In this document: positions 9,695-20,112 of the stretch, piece by piece
Layout of the letters: each line of letters begins with the position of its first letter
Position numbering within the stretch: position 1 is the first letter of the stretch
Translations under genes and position numbers: made by a program
From: Hibiscus mutabilis
Taxonomy: Eukaryota; Streptophyta; Magnoliopsida; Malvales; Malvaceae
Assembly (NCBI GenBank): GCA_019671005.1
Contig: CM033711.1
Span: 58,081,049-58,145,048, forward strand
Direction: 5' to 3'
Length of the DNA: 64,000 nt
Notes under the pieces: generated by a model
What the model was told of the DNA's origin: nothing
Database searches by the model: none
Seen by the model: only the letters and a program-made list of their open reading frames with translations

Positions 9695-11218
9695 TGTTGC
9701 GCGTAATAAGTGCTACGCAAATGTGCAAGTATACACGTCACAAGTTATAGTATAAAAGATATCGTCTCCACAGGGATTGGTGCCCCTTCAAGAATCTAGT
9801 CTCTTGCATTGTAAAAAGTAAAAACACAAGTAAAGGATTATAGGAGTTTAACTAATGACTAATCTAGAAAGCAATAAAGTAAAAGAAAAGATGAATTCAA
9901 ATGAGAGATAGGCCAGGTTATCGTGAGTTGAGGTGTGATTGCCGATTGGATCGTCTTGGTAAAAGAGTTCACGGGAAACTCAGTTGCCGTGGCAACTTGC
10001 ACAACGGGGTTGCCTTGGCAACTAATCGATGGTTGCCTGGGCAACTAGTTGGGCAACTACTTGGGCGTCTGGGCAGCAACCTTCAAGGTTCGGCAGAGCG
10101 TTCTTCAATGGTTTCTTCTTATCCCTAAGTCGAAACTCTAGCTACTTGTGCATGCCTTGATAATACATCCCTGCGTGAATCAAGGGTGAACAACAACCAA
10201 TCTTGCGCTCCTCTTAGCCGTTGAAATCCTTAACTTATTCCTAAGCCGGATTAATCTTCACCATCAATAGATTGAATAAAGATCATATTCATTCGTTTCT
10301 TGAATCTAACTCTCCCGATATTAGATAAATAGATGAAATCACGAGATCCTCTCCCAATTCACTCGCAAACAAGAATAAGAACCAAGAATGAATAAACCTT
10401 GAAATAGAAAAGTGCAAACTCTTATTACCTAAACAAAAACTAATAGTTTCTCACAACCACAAAACAAAATAACCATAGCCAAGTAGATTTAGTTCATGGC
10501 TAGGTTCCAAAGAAACACAAGATAAACAATCCCTAGCACGAACCCAATCGAACAAGGAAGAAAAGATGAAGCTTGTCGAAAATTCCCCTTGCTTTCTTCC
10601 TTGGACTTGTCAAAAATTCCCCTAATGCTCTCTCTATTGATTGTCGAAATCTCTTTTCTATTTATAGGGCTAGGCCAAAGTCTTTCTTTGAGGAGGAGTT
10701 TAAGTTGGAATTAAATTATCTTTAAAGAATATAATTCTTTATTATAATTGTATTCCTACTAGAACTTCTCCTATCTTCTTGGAATTTAATTCTTCTTTAA
10801 TCTCTGCATGGCAATCAAATTCCTTTGGGTTTGGGCTTTGCTCCACGTCATCTTGGGCTTGTATAGTCATTAATTTCGACATCCCTATTGCATTTTCTCT
10901 TTGTCGACAATTGCCATGGCAACTGGCTCGGCGTCTCCTTCATGCATTGCCCTGGCAACTAGCTCGGTATATCCTTCATGCATTGCCCTGGAAACTAGCT
11001 CGGCATTGCTTTGGCAAGTGATCCTGCACATACACACACAAAGCACACCAAAGCAGCATCTTTTCCACAAAAACTACCAAGTTATGTAATCAAGCTCAAC
11101 GATGGAAGGAAACATGGATTAATGCATCAATAGCAAATTATGCAACTAATATGAGCCTAAGTCTAACAATAATATGAGTAAAAAGGGTAAGAAAATTAGT
11201 ACTTTTGAACACTTATCA
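9695..11218 (-). repeat. 5' LTR of the Athila-type element (about 1.52 kb)
   Basis: Bounded by TGTTGCG (9695) and CTTATCA (11218) on the plus strand, so TG...CA on either strand. It contains a TATA box at 10658-10666 (minus) and at least seven near-palindromes of the form RTTGCCNNGGCAAC in two clusters (9983-10045 and 10910-11015). Short plus-strand open frames here are not genes. Confidence 0.92.
10658..10666 (-). promoter_or_regulatory. LTR TATA box
   Basis: Minus strand TATAAATAG inside the 5' LTR, the usual core promoter form of plant LTR elements. Transcription would run leftward through the primer site. Confidence 0.7.
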
Positions 11219-13097
11219 GCTTGTAACCTATTTGACTTTGAATCTTCCTCATTTGAGCCTGAAATTGATCTATCTTGCTTTCGGAACTGGTAACCTGAAC
11301 CCATTTTTCTTCTTATTTTGTTGTTTTTTGTTGTTATTGTTTGTTTTAAAGCTGATGACCCAAAAGGTTAATATCTTCATCAATACCATGGCCCTGTTGT
11401 CTTACTGTGATGACACTTTAAAAGTTCTCATTATTTCTGAAGGACTTAACATCATGCCCTGAAGGACTTACTAATGGCCCGAAGGCTTTAGAATTGCACT
11501 GCACTTTTTTGTCTTGTGTAGGCAATTAAATGTTCTCATCATTCCCGAAGGTGATGGCTTGAAGGACTTAGTATCATACCCAAAGGATTTACTGATAACC
11601 CGAAGGCTTTAGGACTGTAATGCACTTTCTGTCTTGTACAAAGAATCAAATGTTCACATCACTTCCGAAGGTGATGGCCTATAGGACTTAACATCATACT
11701 CGAAGGATTTCTTGATGACTCGAAGGCTTTAGGATTGCATTGCACTTTTGTCTTGTGTAAACAATCGAATGTTCACATCACTCTCAAATGTGATGGCCCA
11801 AAGGACTTAACATCATGCCCAAAGGACTTACTAATGACCCGAAGGATTTAAAATTGTACTACACTTTCTGTCTTGTGCATACAATTGAATGCTCACATCA
11901 TTCCCAAAGGCGATGTCCCAAAGGACTCAACATCATGCCCAAAGGACCTACTGATGACCTAGAGGTTTTAGAATTGCACTACACTTTCTATCTTGTGTAT
12001 ATAATTGGAAAATCTTTGCTGAAATCCTCATCTTCAAACAGATTGATATCTTTGCTTCACAAAAATGTGATTGAAATTTTTACTGGTCCTTGCTGGATCT
12101 ATTTCTCCTATCTCAAAGTTTTAGATCGAAATCTTGCTTGTTCTTTGCTGACTCTTGTAAATTCCTAGGAAAATATGCAGAAATGCTTTGAATGCATGAG
12201 TTAGCATGCTCCTATCTTATGGAGACTAACTATATATGCATAAATTGTGACAACTGATGACCACTTGGACGGGCTCTTATCTTCTTTGCCTCTCCGTTGA
12301 GTTTCCTACTTCTCTTGCTACGGTACCTCATCTCTTGAGATCGTTCCTATAAGATCTTGCTTAACTTGATCTTCTTGAGTTTGGTCTGAAAATCATATTG
12401 TCTTCATGCACTGACAAAATTTACCCCAAAATTTTATTGGTGAGCTCTCATTCTTCTTGATCTGATCTTGGCTTCTTTAGTGATCAAATTCTTTCAAGCT
12501 CCAAACTTAGCCAAAAAATTTTATTGTTGAGCTCTTATTTTTCTTGATTGGATTTTGACTTCTTCAATAATTAGATTCTTCCAAGCTCTGTATCCTTTCT
12601 TGTACATTTTGACTTGAAATATTATACACAACGATGCCCCACAAATCTCTTTGTTTCTTGCCCCATTATGTACAATTTGCCCATCTTTCATCATTTAGGG
12701 CGAGCAAACACATCAAGTCCCTAAACTTTTATCAAGTTCATTCATTAACTTCAAAACCAACGAAAACTCTATGGTAGAATCCTGCTTTAGATCTCTGAAT
12801 CATCAGATGTATGCATCCTTGTCATTATTCTCACCATGACCCCTAATGGGTTATTCTTCTTTGCACATAAGACTATCGATAAAAAATGAGCATCTCATTC
12901 TCAGCCATATCATTTACATCCATAGCCTTGCACTTTAAAATTTATATATGAAGCAATACAAAGAAATATTTTTTTGTAAACATGTCAATTTGTTGATCGA
13001 CATTTCAATGAAGGATACCTTACAAGACTTGGAAAATCAGAGTCTTAATATAAAGAAAGAAAACAAAATAGGATGCCCTGGATATCAAATGCAAGAG
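11219..13097. other. Unassigned AT-rich DNA with minisatellites
   Basis: No coding domain is visible. The stretch holds a 120-bp tandem array (about 11400-12005) and an 86-bp imperfect duplication at about 12425-12600. 13093-13097 is the left target duplication AAGAG of the next element. Its continuation is at 17089. It may be a decayed retrotransposon flank, but I could not tie it to a family. Confidence 0.6.
11400..12005. repeat. Tandem array, about 5 copies of 120 bp
   Basis: The string GGACTTAACATCATGCCC or close variants recurs near 11441, 11562, 11682, 11801 and 11921. Within each unit the words GAAGGACTTA, GAAGGCTTTA and GAAGGTGATGG repeat, so the unit itself has an older short-repeat structure. 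Confidence 0.85.
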
Positions 13098-14037
13098 TGT
13101 AAAACCCGATATCTTCAACTTATTTGCTTGCCAAGTGGTGAAGAAGAGTTAATTTGGGTGTTGGTGGTGGAAGCAATGAAATAAAAATAAGATACAATTT
13201 TAGAGTGGTTCAAGCTTCTAACCAAGCTCTAAATCCACTCCCTTAGCTTCCCCACTAAGGATTTCCAAATTCACTAGAATTTCTTCCCCTTTTTAAGGAT
13301 TAGGAGGCAACCCTTACAACGTAGACTTAAGCCACTAAGTCTAGCATCCGAAGCTTTCTACCTAAAGCGTTGGGAACCTCTCTTTACAAGAGAAATTGAA
13401 GCAAACTGAAATCCCTCTCACAAGGTATGTGTTTGCACTATAAAGCTCTCACCCAATCCTAATACACTTGAGCATACATTGAAAATTTAGCAGACAAGTG
13501 TCTGTCTATACAAAAATTGGAAATATGAGCACTAAGACATTTTTACAATTAAAGAAGTGTTAGCTTGTAGTTTCTTGGTCTTCCATAGATGCTTGGAGAT
13601 ATCTTTTAAACCCTTTAAAAACTTCATGGCCATTACTAGCCGTTGGGGACTTCTTTTGCAGCTATAAATGCACTTCTACAGAAGGGCGTATCGATACATG
13701 TGTGCTGGTATCAGTATGCTACCTAAAGAAGAAATAGTCATTGGGCATTTAAAGCATAGGGTATCGATACACTTTGAGGTGTATCAGTATGAACCTCTCT
13801 GTATCGATACAACTAAACCTGTACCGTACGAGTTTTTGCTACTAGAATTTTACTATAGCTGAAACCCTAAAAGGTATCGATATAGGACAAGGCGTATCGG
13901 TACGAGGCTGAGAAAATGGCTAGTTTGGACTTTCAAATATACTTTCAAGTTGTTTGGACTTTAATACAAGTTTTCAATCTATTCAAACAAGTCTAAAACC
14001 ATTTTCAAATTATTATATCAAAACAAATATCCTAACA
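13098..14037 (-). repeat. 3' LTR of the gag-only element
   Basis: 940 bp from TGTAAAACC to CCTAACA. It contains three perfect GTATCGATAC palindromes (13688, 13761, 13801) and several near copies; these are mutated in the partner LTR. Confidence 0.92.
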
Positions 14038-14055
14038 ATCTCCCCCTTTTTGATA
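14038..14055 (-). other. Polypurine tract of the gag-only element
   Basis: Minus strand CAAAAAGGGGGAGAT directly abuts the LTR start. Confidence 0.85.
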
Positions 14056-14590
14056 TAATAAAACGAACTTGAAAAATTGTTTTTGTGATTCTCCCCTTAG
14101 TAAAATAAATTTTGAATAAGAGAAAATAGATTCAAAAGAGTTAGAAGCTCCCCCTTTTTCATTTGAAAATTTAATTTTTCAAACCATTCTCCACTTTTTT
14201 GTTTTATCAAAAAGAATTTTGTAACTTGAAGTTCAATAACAATAGAGGTTTTAAAAAGACTTTGCAATTAAAAAAAAATTGGCTCCCCCTTACTCAAGCA
14301 TCAAACAAGATGTTAGTCCAACAATTCATGAATAACTAGTTGAATTAAAAGAAATAAATTAAGATGAACAAATAAAATTCAACTAATTTTTACCACTTGA
14401 ACCAAAGGTAGGATGTTAAACCTCATTCTTCAAGTGTTCTTCCTTGTGTACATAGAGCTTTAAGAATTCATATAATTTGTTGAGCTAGCTCCATCACACC
14501 TACAATAAAACGTCAAGTAATTTTTGGAATCCAAATTGCTTTGGATCCAATGGCATTAGTTTCACAAATTTTAGTCCCCTTAGGAATCTA

Positions 14591-15040
14591 TTATACAATT
14601 TCATCTTTTTTATTTGAAGAAATTAGTCCTTTTAGGACCCAAATACTTCTAAAACATTTATCGTTCAAAAATCTAGGGGCACTAGATTGTCTTTGATAAA
14701 AGTTTGTTTTTCCAAAATTGTTTTTCTTTTCATGTTCCTCAGAAATCAAAGCCTTTTCTTTCTTAAGATCATCCACCTCCTCATGATGATCTTTTTCTAA
14801 ACTTTGAAGCAAATTTTGTAATTTTAAGACTCTAAGTTCAAAATCTTTAAGTTTTGCTTCAAACTCTAAATTGGTCTTCAAAAGCAAATTATTTTCATTT
14901 TTCAATTTTGAAATCATCTTTTTGTTTTCCGAAAATGAAGCCTTGAACTCAAAAACCAATTCATCATAGGCTTCTTGTAACTCATCAAAAGTATAAGAAT
15001 TAGATGAGTTAGAAGTTACCTCACCCTCTTGGATGGTCAT
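14591..15040 (-). CDS. Coiled-coil region following Gag
   Basis: 149 residues. It opens with a Ser/Asn-rich segment, then FDELQEAYDELVFEFK and long charged heptads (residues about 25-105), a strong coiled coil. The final WVLKGLI resembles the strings that precede the protease in full-length Copia elements with this Gag, so the interior seems to have been cut just before pol. It overlaps the upstream frame near 15040, so a frameshift probably separates it from the knuckle segment. Confidence 0.8.
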   Translation of the reverse strand: MTIQEGEVTSNSSNSYTFDELQEAYDELVFEFKASFSENKKMISKLKNENNLLLKTNLEFEAKLKDFELRVLKLQNLLQSLEKDHHEEVDDLKKEKALISEEHEKKNNFGKTNFYQRQSSAPRFLNDKCFRSIWVLKGLISSNKKDEIV

Positions 15041-15248
15041 AAGACATAAAGTGGGCTACCTCATTGTCGGTGGAGTATTCTTCATCACTCCATGTTGCCA
15101 CATATGCCTTCTTTGAAGATGGTCCCTTTTTGTTGAAGCGAGGGCAATAGTATTTGGCATGTCCTTGCTTCTTGCATTCAAAGCTCTTGTGGGGATCCTT
15201 AATCTTCTTCTTTGATTCATGCTTGGATTCTTTCATTTCGCTCTTCAT
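15021..15248 (-). pseudogene. Gag zinc-knuckle segment
   Basis: 75 Lys-rich residues with FECKKQGHAKYYC. The usual knuckle is C-x2-C-x4-H-x4-C; here the first Cys position is Ser (KSFEC), so the knuckle is probably inactive. It is separated from the main Gag frame by a break at about 15250. Confidence 0.82.
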
Positions 15249-15251
15249 GAA

Positions 15252-15827
15252 TCAGACAAATTTATTGAAGAGATAGTCCATCTCTTTATTTTCACTTTCC
15301 TCCTCACTTGAATCTTCTTGATGGCTTGTAGATAATTTAAGAGCAATGATATTTACATCTATTCCTTGCTCTTTGATCTTCTTATCCTTCTCCCTTCTTA
15401 AAGTCTGAGACATCAATTCATGGGTAAGTAAAGACCCGATGAGCTCATCAAGCTTGAGCTCCTTCAAGTTTTTAGCTTCAATAATTGTCGTATTCTTTGA
15501 CTCCCATAATTCGGGAAGTGAATAAATCAACTTCTGAACAAGTTTGTCTTCCAAAATCTCCTCTCCATATCCTTTTAGCTCGTTGACAATCATGGAGAAG
15601 CGGTCGAACATACTATTGATGTCTTCATTCAGACTCATCTTGAAGTTTTTGTAGTTGAGTTTGAGTAGACCAATCTTTCTCTCCTTAACTTCATTTGTAC
15701 CTTCATGGATCACTTCAAGTTTGTACCAAACCTCCTTGGCACTCTCACAAGAAGAGACTTTAGCATACTCTTCCGGTCTCAATTCATAAAATAGCATGAG
15801 CAAAACCTTTGAGTTTAGCTCCATCAT
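15252..15827 (-). CDS. Copia Gag (UBN2 family)
   Basis: 191 residues, probably lacking its first part because the frame opens inside the domain. Recognisable strings are ESAKEVWYKLEVIHEGT, MFDRFSMIVNELKGYG, LVQKLIYSLPELWESK and LDELIGSLLTHEL, which match the plant UBN2 retrotransposon capsid. The upstream part of Gag at 15830-16000 (minus) is interrupted by frame changes. It would assemble particles around element RNA. Confidence 0.88.
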   Translation of the reverse strand: MMELNSKVLLMLFYELRPEEYAKVSSCESAKEVWYKLEVIHEGTNEVKERKIGLLKLNYKNFKMSLNEDINSMFDRFSMIVNELKGYGEEILEDKLVQKLIYSLPELWESKNTTIIEAKNLKELKLDELIGSLLTHELMSQTLRREKDKKIKEQGIDVNIIALKLSTSHQEDSSEEESENKEMDYLFNKFV

Positions 15828-16083
15828 CTTCTTATCATTTGCATTCCATTTCGCCTTGCTTCTTTGAGGTACGAAGGGTCCATCTTCAACAAAATCCCAA
15901 AGACGGTAGGTAGTCTTTGGCTTTGATGAGTTACATCATCCTATTCTTTCAATGGACATAATTTTCACTATTGAAGAATGGTGGCTTGTCTATTGATTAC
16001 GCCATGAACACCGATTGATTGTTTGTTGATCGAGATTGCCAGGATCGCCTCAATAGGATATTAATCCTTCAAGATTGAGCCTT

Positions 16084-16095
16084 GCTCTAATACCA
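16084..16095 (-). other. Primer binding site, initiator tRNA-Met
   Basis: Minus strand TGGTATTAGAGC differs from the standard TGGTATCAGAGC by one base and lies two bases inside the LTR. Confidence 0.88.
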
Positions 16096-16097
16096 AT

Positions 16098-17083
16098 TGT
16101 AGAACCTGATATCCTCAACCGATTTTCTTGCCAAGTGGTGGAGAAGAGTTAATTTGGGTGTTGGTGGTGGAAGCAATGAAAGAAAAATAAGACACAAGAA
16201 TTTTAGAGTGGTTCGAGCTTCTAACCAAGCTCTACATCCACTACCTTAGCTTCCCCACTAAGGATTTCCAAATTCACTAGAGTTTCTTCCCCTTTTTAAG
16301 GCTTAGGAGGCAACCCTTACAACCTAGACTTAAGCCACTAAGTATAGCATCCAAAGCTTTCTACCCAAAGCCTTGGGAACCTCTCTTTACAAGAGAAATT
16401 GAAGTAAACTGAAATCCCTCTCACAAGGTATGTGTTTGCACTCTAAAGCTCTCGCCCAATCCTAATACACTTGAGAATACATTGAAAATTTAGCTCACAA
16501 GTGTTCGTCTATACAAAAATTGGAAATATGAGCACTAAGACATTTTTACAATCAAAGAAGTGTTGACTTGTAGTTTCTTGGTCTTCCATAGATGCTTGAA
16601 GATGTCTTTTAAACCCTCTAACAACTTCATGGTCGTTACTAGCCGTTGGGGACTTCTTTTCTAGCTATAAATGTACTTCTGCAGCAGGGTGTATCGGTAC
16701 ACATGTGTTGGTATTGGTATGCTACCTAAATACGAAAGAGCCGTTGGGCATTTAAAGCATAGGGTATCAATACGCTTTGAGGTGTATCGGTATGACCCTC
16801 TCTGTATTAGTACGGCTAAGCCTGTACCGGTATGGGTTTTTGCTACTAAATTTTACTATAGCTAAAACCCTAAAAGGTATCGATATGAGGCAAGGCATAT
16901 TCATAGGGGGCTGAGAAAATGGCTAGTTTGGCTATATAAAATTGTTTTAAAACATGCCAAAAGCCTTAGAAACATTTCCAAATATACTTTCAAGTTGTTT
17001 GGACTTTAATACAAGTTTTCAATCTATTCAAACAAGTCCAAAAACATTTTTCAAATTATTATATCAAAACAGATATCCTAATA
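16098..17083 (-). repeat. 5' LTR of the gag-only element
   Basis: 986 bp from TGTAGAACC to CCTAATA. It is about 46 bp longer than its partner, mainly through an extra stretch near 16930-16980. The terminal CA is TA here, so the minus-strand start is TA rather than TG. Confidence 0.9.
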
Positions 17084-17088
17084 AAGAG

Positions 17089-17660
17089 CATCATAGATTC
17101 AACCCTCTTGTGATCAGCATAACTTATGAATGTTTTGGAGCCATTTGAAGTTATGAAACTTCTTCCAGATCACTTGGTTCACACCCTATGATTACCGCGT
17201 TGCTTGATCTAGTAAAAAATAACTCCTTTTCCATTCTCTTCATTCCTTTCCATTCATGAATGTGTTCAAGCTTTCCAGACTTGTTTAATTAGTAGAGTGA
17301 GAAATATCAATCTAAGAATAAAATTTTATAAGTGCATGTGTGTGCTTTTGATTGTTACTAGCTATTATTATATTATTATTATACACATATCTTCAAAGAT
17401 ACATCTCTTACGCTAGGGTATTAGACAGGTGGAGCATAGCTCCTTTTTAGATTTGTCGACTCCCCCATAGCTCCATCAGAGTGCTCCGAGACTTATTTAT
17501 TCAATAATGCATTAGTTCTCCCCTTTTCCTTTTTTTCCTCTCTTTTTTCTCATTTTCTTTTATTTTTTCTTTCTTTTTCTTTTTTCTCTTTCTTTCTTTT
17601 TTTCACCTTTTCTTTCTTTTTTCTCTCTCTCTTTTCCCCCTCTCTCTCTCTCTCTTATTA
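17089..17660. other. Unassigned DNA ending in a pyrimidine tract
   Basis: This continues 13092 after removal of the gag-only element. I see no coding domain. 17517-17660 is an almost pure T/C tract ending in (TC)n, a low-complexity repeat. Host element H becomes recognisable only beyond it. Confidence 0.6.
17517..17660. repeat. Polypyrimidine / (TC)n low-complexity tract
   Basis: About 140 bp of CTTT, TTCT and CTCT words ending in a (TC) run. It marks the left limit of recognisable host-element coding sequence. Confidence 0.9.
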
Positions 17661-17883
17661 TTGTGTTTTTTAGGGTATAGAAGACTATGCTCCGAACATC
17701 AATTTCAAACAACTCTACATGGTTAAAATTGTCTAGTCCACTTTACTGTTTATGAATTTCAAGGATTTGTCATCGAACATCATCAAAGATGTATGTACAA
17801 ACATCTCAATTGGCTATGTTGTTTGTACAAAAGAATTCCAATCTACTTGTGAAGGGATAGTAGATATTTTATGGAGAGATTAG
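17661..17883 (-). pseudogene. Host element H, fragment 4: second RNase H, downstream part
   Basis: The minus strand from the insertion junction reads YYPFTSRLEFFCTNNIAN after an early stop. This is the Tat/Ogre additional RNase H, where relatives show YYPFTARL and CTNN. It continues the frame of 33672-34000 if the LARD-like element and one ATTAG copy are removed. The reading fades after about 30 codons and no integrase follows, so the 3' part of H is deleted or too decayed to see. 17879-17883 is the left target duplication ATTAG. Confidence 0.82.
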
Positions 17884-20091
17884 TGAAATCACTAATTTTG
17901 TCCGTTTTATAATTATTATAATTATAATTATAATTATTATTGATTTTGGTTTTATTATTATTAAAAAAACAAAAAAAGATCCAAAATAATTAAATAAAAA
18001 GCCCAATATAAATTAAAAATATTAGTCCATTTAAATTTAAAAAACCCAATATACATATTGACAACTAGCCCATCAAGGCCCCAAACCCAACTAAAAAACC
18101 CTAATATGATATCCATCTTTTTCTCCTATAGCAGCCAACATCTAGCTATTGGATCAGATCTGATCCAACGGTCCAGATTACACTCAAAGGAGATTTCCCA
18201 GCTTCCCAATCGTGCGTGCAAGACACCATTAGTGACCGTTCATCTCCTCCGGCACCAAACATGTTGTTCGTCTTCCTCGTCCACGTGGCGCCACCACCGG
18301 CAATCCCGCTATCGCCGTACGACCAGTCACTTCAACCACCGCTGCAAAAAAAGGACTAAGCATGGGTAAGCAATCCATCCAACAATAGAGATTAGTTTTT
18401 TTTATTATTAGTTTACATGTTGTAATTCGGGTACATAATCCGAGAACCTTAACAATGTATGAGGATTCATCAATTAATAAAAAAGCTTCAAATTTTTAGA
18501 GGCAAAAAAGCTTTCTCTCATTGTTTTCATTTTCAAATCAAATATAGAAATAAAAAAGGGGGAAAGGGTTTCATACCTAGTCCCGGTCTTGAGAGGTGGA
18601 CGTTGCCGATGAACAACACCATGGTATCTTGATCTTTCGTTTCCCTTTTCTTCGGTTGGGGATTTAAAACCTTTTGAGTTTTTAAAAACAGGATTTTAAA
18701 AAATAAAAAAGGATTTTGGCTTTGATTTGCTTCAGATTTCGGTAAAAGAGTTATTTTTCTCAAAAAGAGAAAGGGAGATTTGAGTTTAGGAGGAAAAAAG
18801 GGTGGTTTTGGTTTGAATTTTAGCGTTCACCAGCGCGGTGAGCGGCGACTGGCGATAATATGCGGTGGTTGGTGGGGCGGTTCTCCACCGAAACCTGAGT
18901 TTTGATGAAGAACATGATGAATGTTCTAAGAACATTTTAGAGGTTTCTTTAAATTTGGTTTTGATTTCCTTTCAATGGGAGGCTAAAAATGAAACTTGCT
19001 TTTATTTTTTGGGCTTTATACCAGTTTTAAAAGATGGATTTATTACCCATTTAAACTCTCCCGCCCCTAAATATTCATCGCTGCGGTCCTTGGATCTTTT
19101 CAAACCTTTCGATTTAGTCCATGTTGTTCGATGGATTAATTACAGTTTCAACCCTCTTTTCCCTATGCTTCTTTATTTTCAGTTTGTATATATACATATA
19201 CACATACTATGGTTTCTATCTCATGATTTCCTATATGTATATATGGTTCTAATATATATATGTACATATTGTATGTATCGTGTACTTTTATTTATTAACT
19301 TACCCGTATAATATGTAGTCTATATAGTATGTTTTATATATGATCATATGATACATATAGTAATATATTTATCTATGTACCATTCATTATATTATTAAAA
19401 TTATTTGACTTTTTTATATACCCGTACATACCTTATATATACATATATTCTCATTCTAATGTGTATATATTTGTAAACTAATTTGACTTCATTTGATAAT
19501 TGTTTTTTGATAATTTAGTTAACTTTTTTATTATACTTTACGTATTAATTTAGAATGCACCTACCATATTACGTTCTCGTTACATCTTATTATGCTTTAT
19601 TTTATTCTTGCCCTATTTATTTGCTAATGGCATTATATTTGTTCATGTAGTTTAATCTTATTCATGCATTATTAATTGTTGTATTTAATTTACCGCATTA
19701 ATCTATTTTAGTACTCGAGGTCCCGATATTCTAGTGGGAGTGTCATCCCGAGTCTTTGGGCATCATCTCCTTTGATATCGTAGGGCGTCATCTCCTTTAA
19801 TCTTATTTAAATGTGATAAAAACCCTTAGGTACCGATTTTTGGACGTGGTGGGGGTGCGAAACCTTCCCCACTCGTAACTGACTCCCGAACCTAATTTTC
19901 TCTGGTTTACTTTTTGGTGTCCAGTCCACCTTATTCAAATGACCGGTGGCAACTCCTTTTATTTCATTTAAAATACAAGTTTTTTCTTGAATTCTCCTAA
20001 AATCAATTTTTTAGAAAAACACGGTAACCTCTACTTTGTAATTTAAATATTTTCAAGAAAAAGGAAACTTGTAATTTTTTTAGTCGCTACA
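17884..20091 (+). repeat. 5' LTR of the LARD-like element
   Basis: TGAAATC to GCTACA. It contains a perfect 20-bp palindrome (18149-18168, half-site TTGGATCAGA) and a TA/CATATA-rich segment at 19180-19450. Open frames here (for example 18058-18369 and 18865-19311) are not preserved in the other LTR and are not genes. Confidence 0.92.
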
Positions 20092-20094
20092 GCT

Positions 20095-20112
20095 TGTCGA
20101 CTCCGCTAGGGA
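20095..20112 (+). other. Primer binding site, Tat/Ogre type
   Basis: TGTCGACTCCGCTAGGGA, a variant of the TGGCGACTCC(A/G)CTGGGGA sequence that follows the 5' LTR in Tat/Ogre elements (a tRNA-Arg site, from memory). It starts four bases inside the LTR. Confidence 0.8.

Larger units (their letters stand above)
1..11218 (-). mobile_element. Athila-type Ty3/gypsy retrotransposon, left end outside window
   Basis: Read on the minus strand the order is 5' LTR (9695-11218), tRNA-Asp primer site, gag, protease, RT, RNase H, integrase, 3' UTR, polypurine tract and the start of the 3' LTR (1-173). The gag core, a DLGAS protease and a CCHC-like CELC knuckle are typical of the Athila lineage. The last 173 bases of the right LTR match bases 1-173 almost exactly, which fixes both LTR edges at TGATAAG. 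The left edge lies outside the window, so no target duplication can be checked. A 100-N gap at 3711-3810 and repeated flanks inflate the apparent length by about 2.5 kb. Frameshifts in gag and pol and altered catalytic residues indicate a dead copy. Confidence 0.93.
13098..17083 (-). mobile_element. Non-autonomous Copia-type element carrying gag only
   Basis: Two LTRs (13098-14037 and 16098-17083) flank a 2.06-kb interior read on the minus strand. A tRNA-iMet primer site is at 16084-16095 and a purine tract lies at 14038-14052. Both sides carry AAGAG (13093-13097 and 17084-17088). The interior encodes a UBN2-type Gag, a zinc knuckle and a coiled-coil region, but no protease, integrase or RT. 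It would need enzymes from a full-length relative. Total length is 3986 bp. Confidence 0.93.

Noticed and set aside
11400..12005. CRISPR-like array
   Set aside because: Units are contiguous 120-bp tandem copies without distinct spacers, in plant DNA.
12948..13184. 78-residue open frame as a host gene
   Set aside because: It runs across the left border of the gag-only element (13098), so it is a chance fusion.
18058..18369. 103-residue Ser/Arg-rich open frame
   Set aside because: LTR sequence, not maintained in the partner LTR at 31540-31850.
18865..19311. 148-residue open frame in the LARD LTR
   Set aside because: The corresponding frame in the other LTR ends early (near 32545), and the composition is AT-driven; not a gene.
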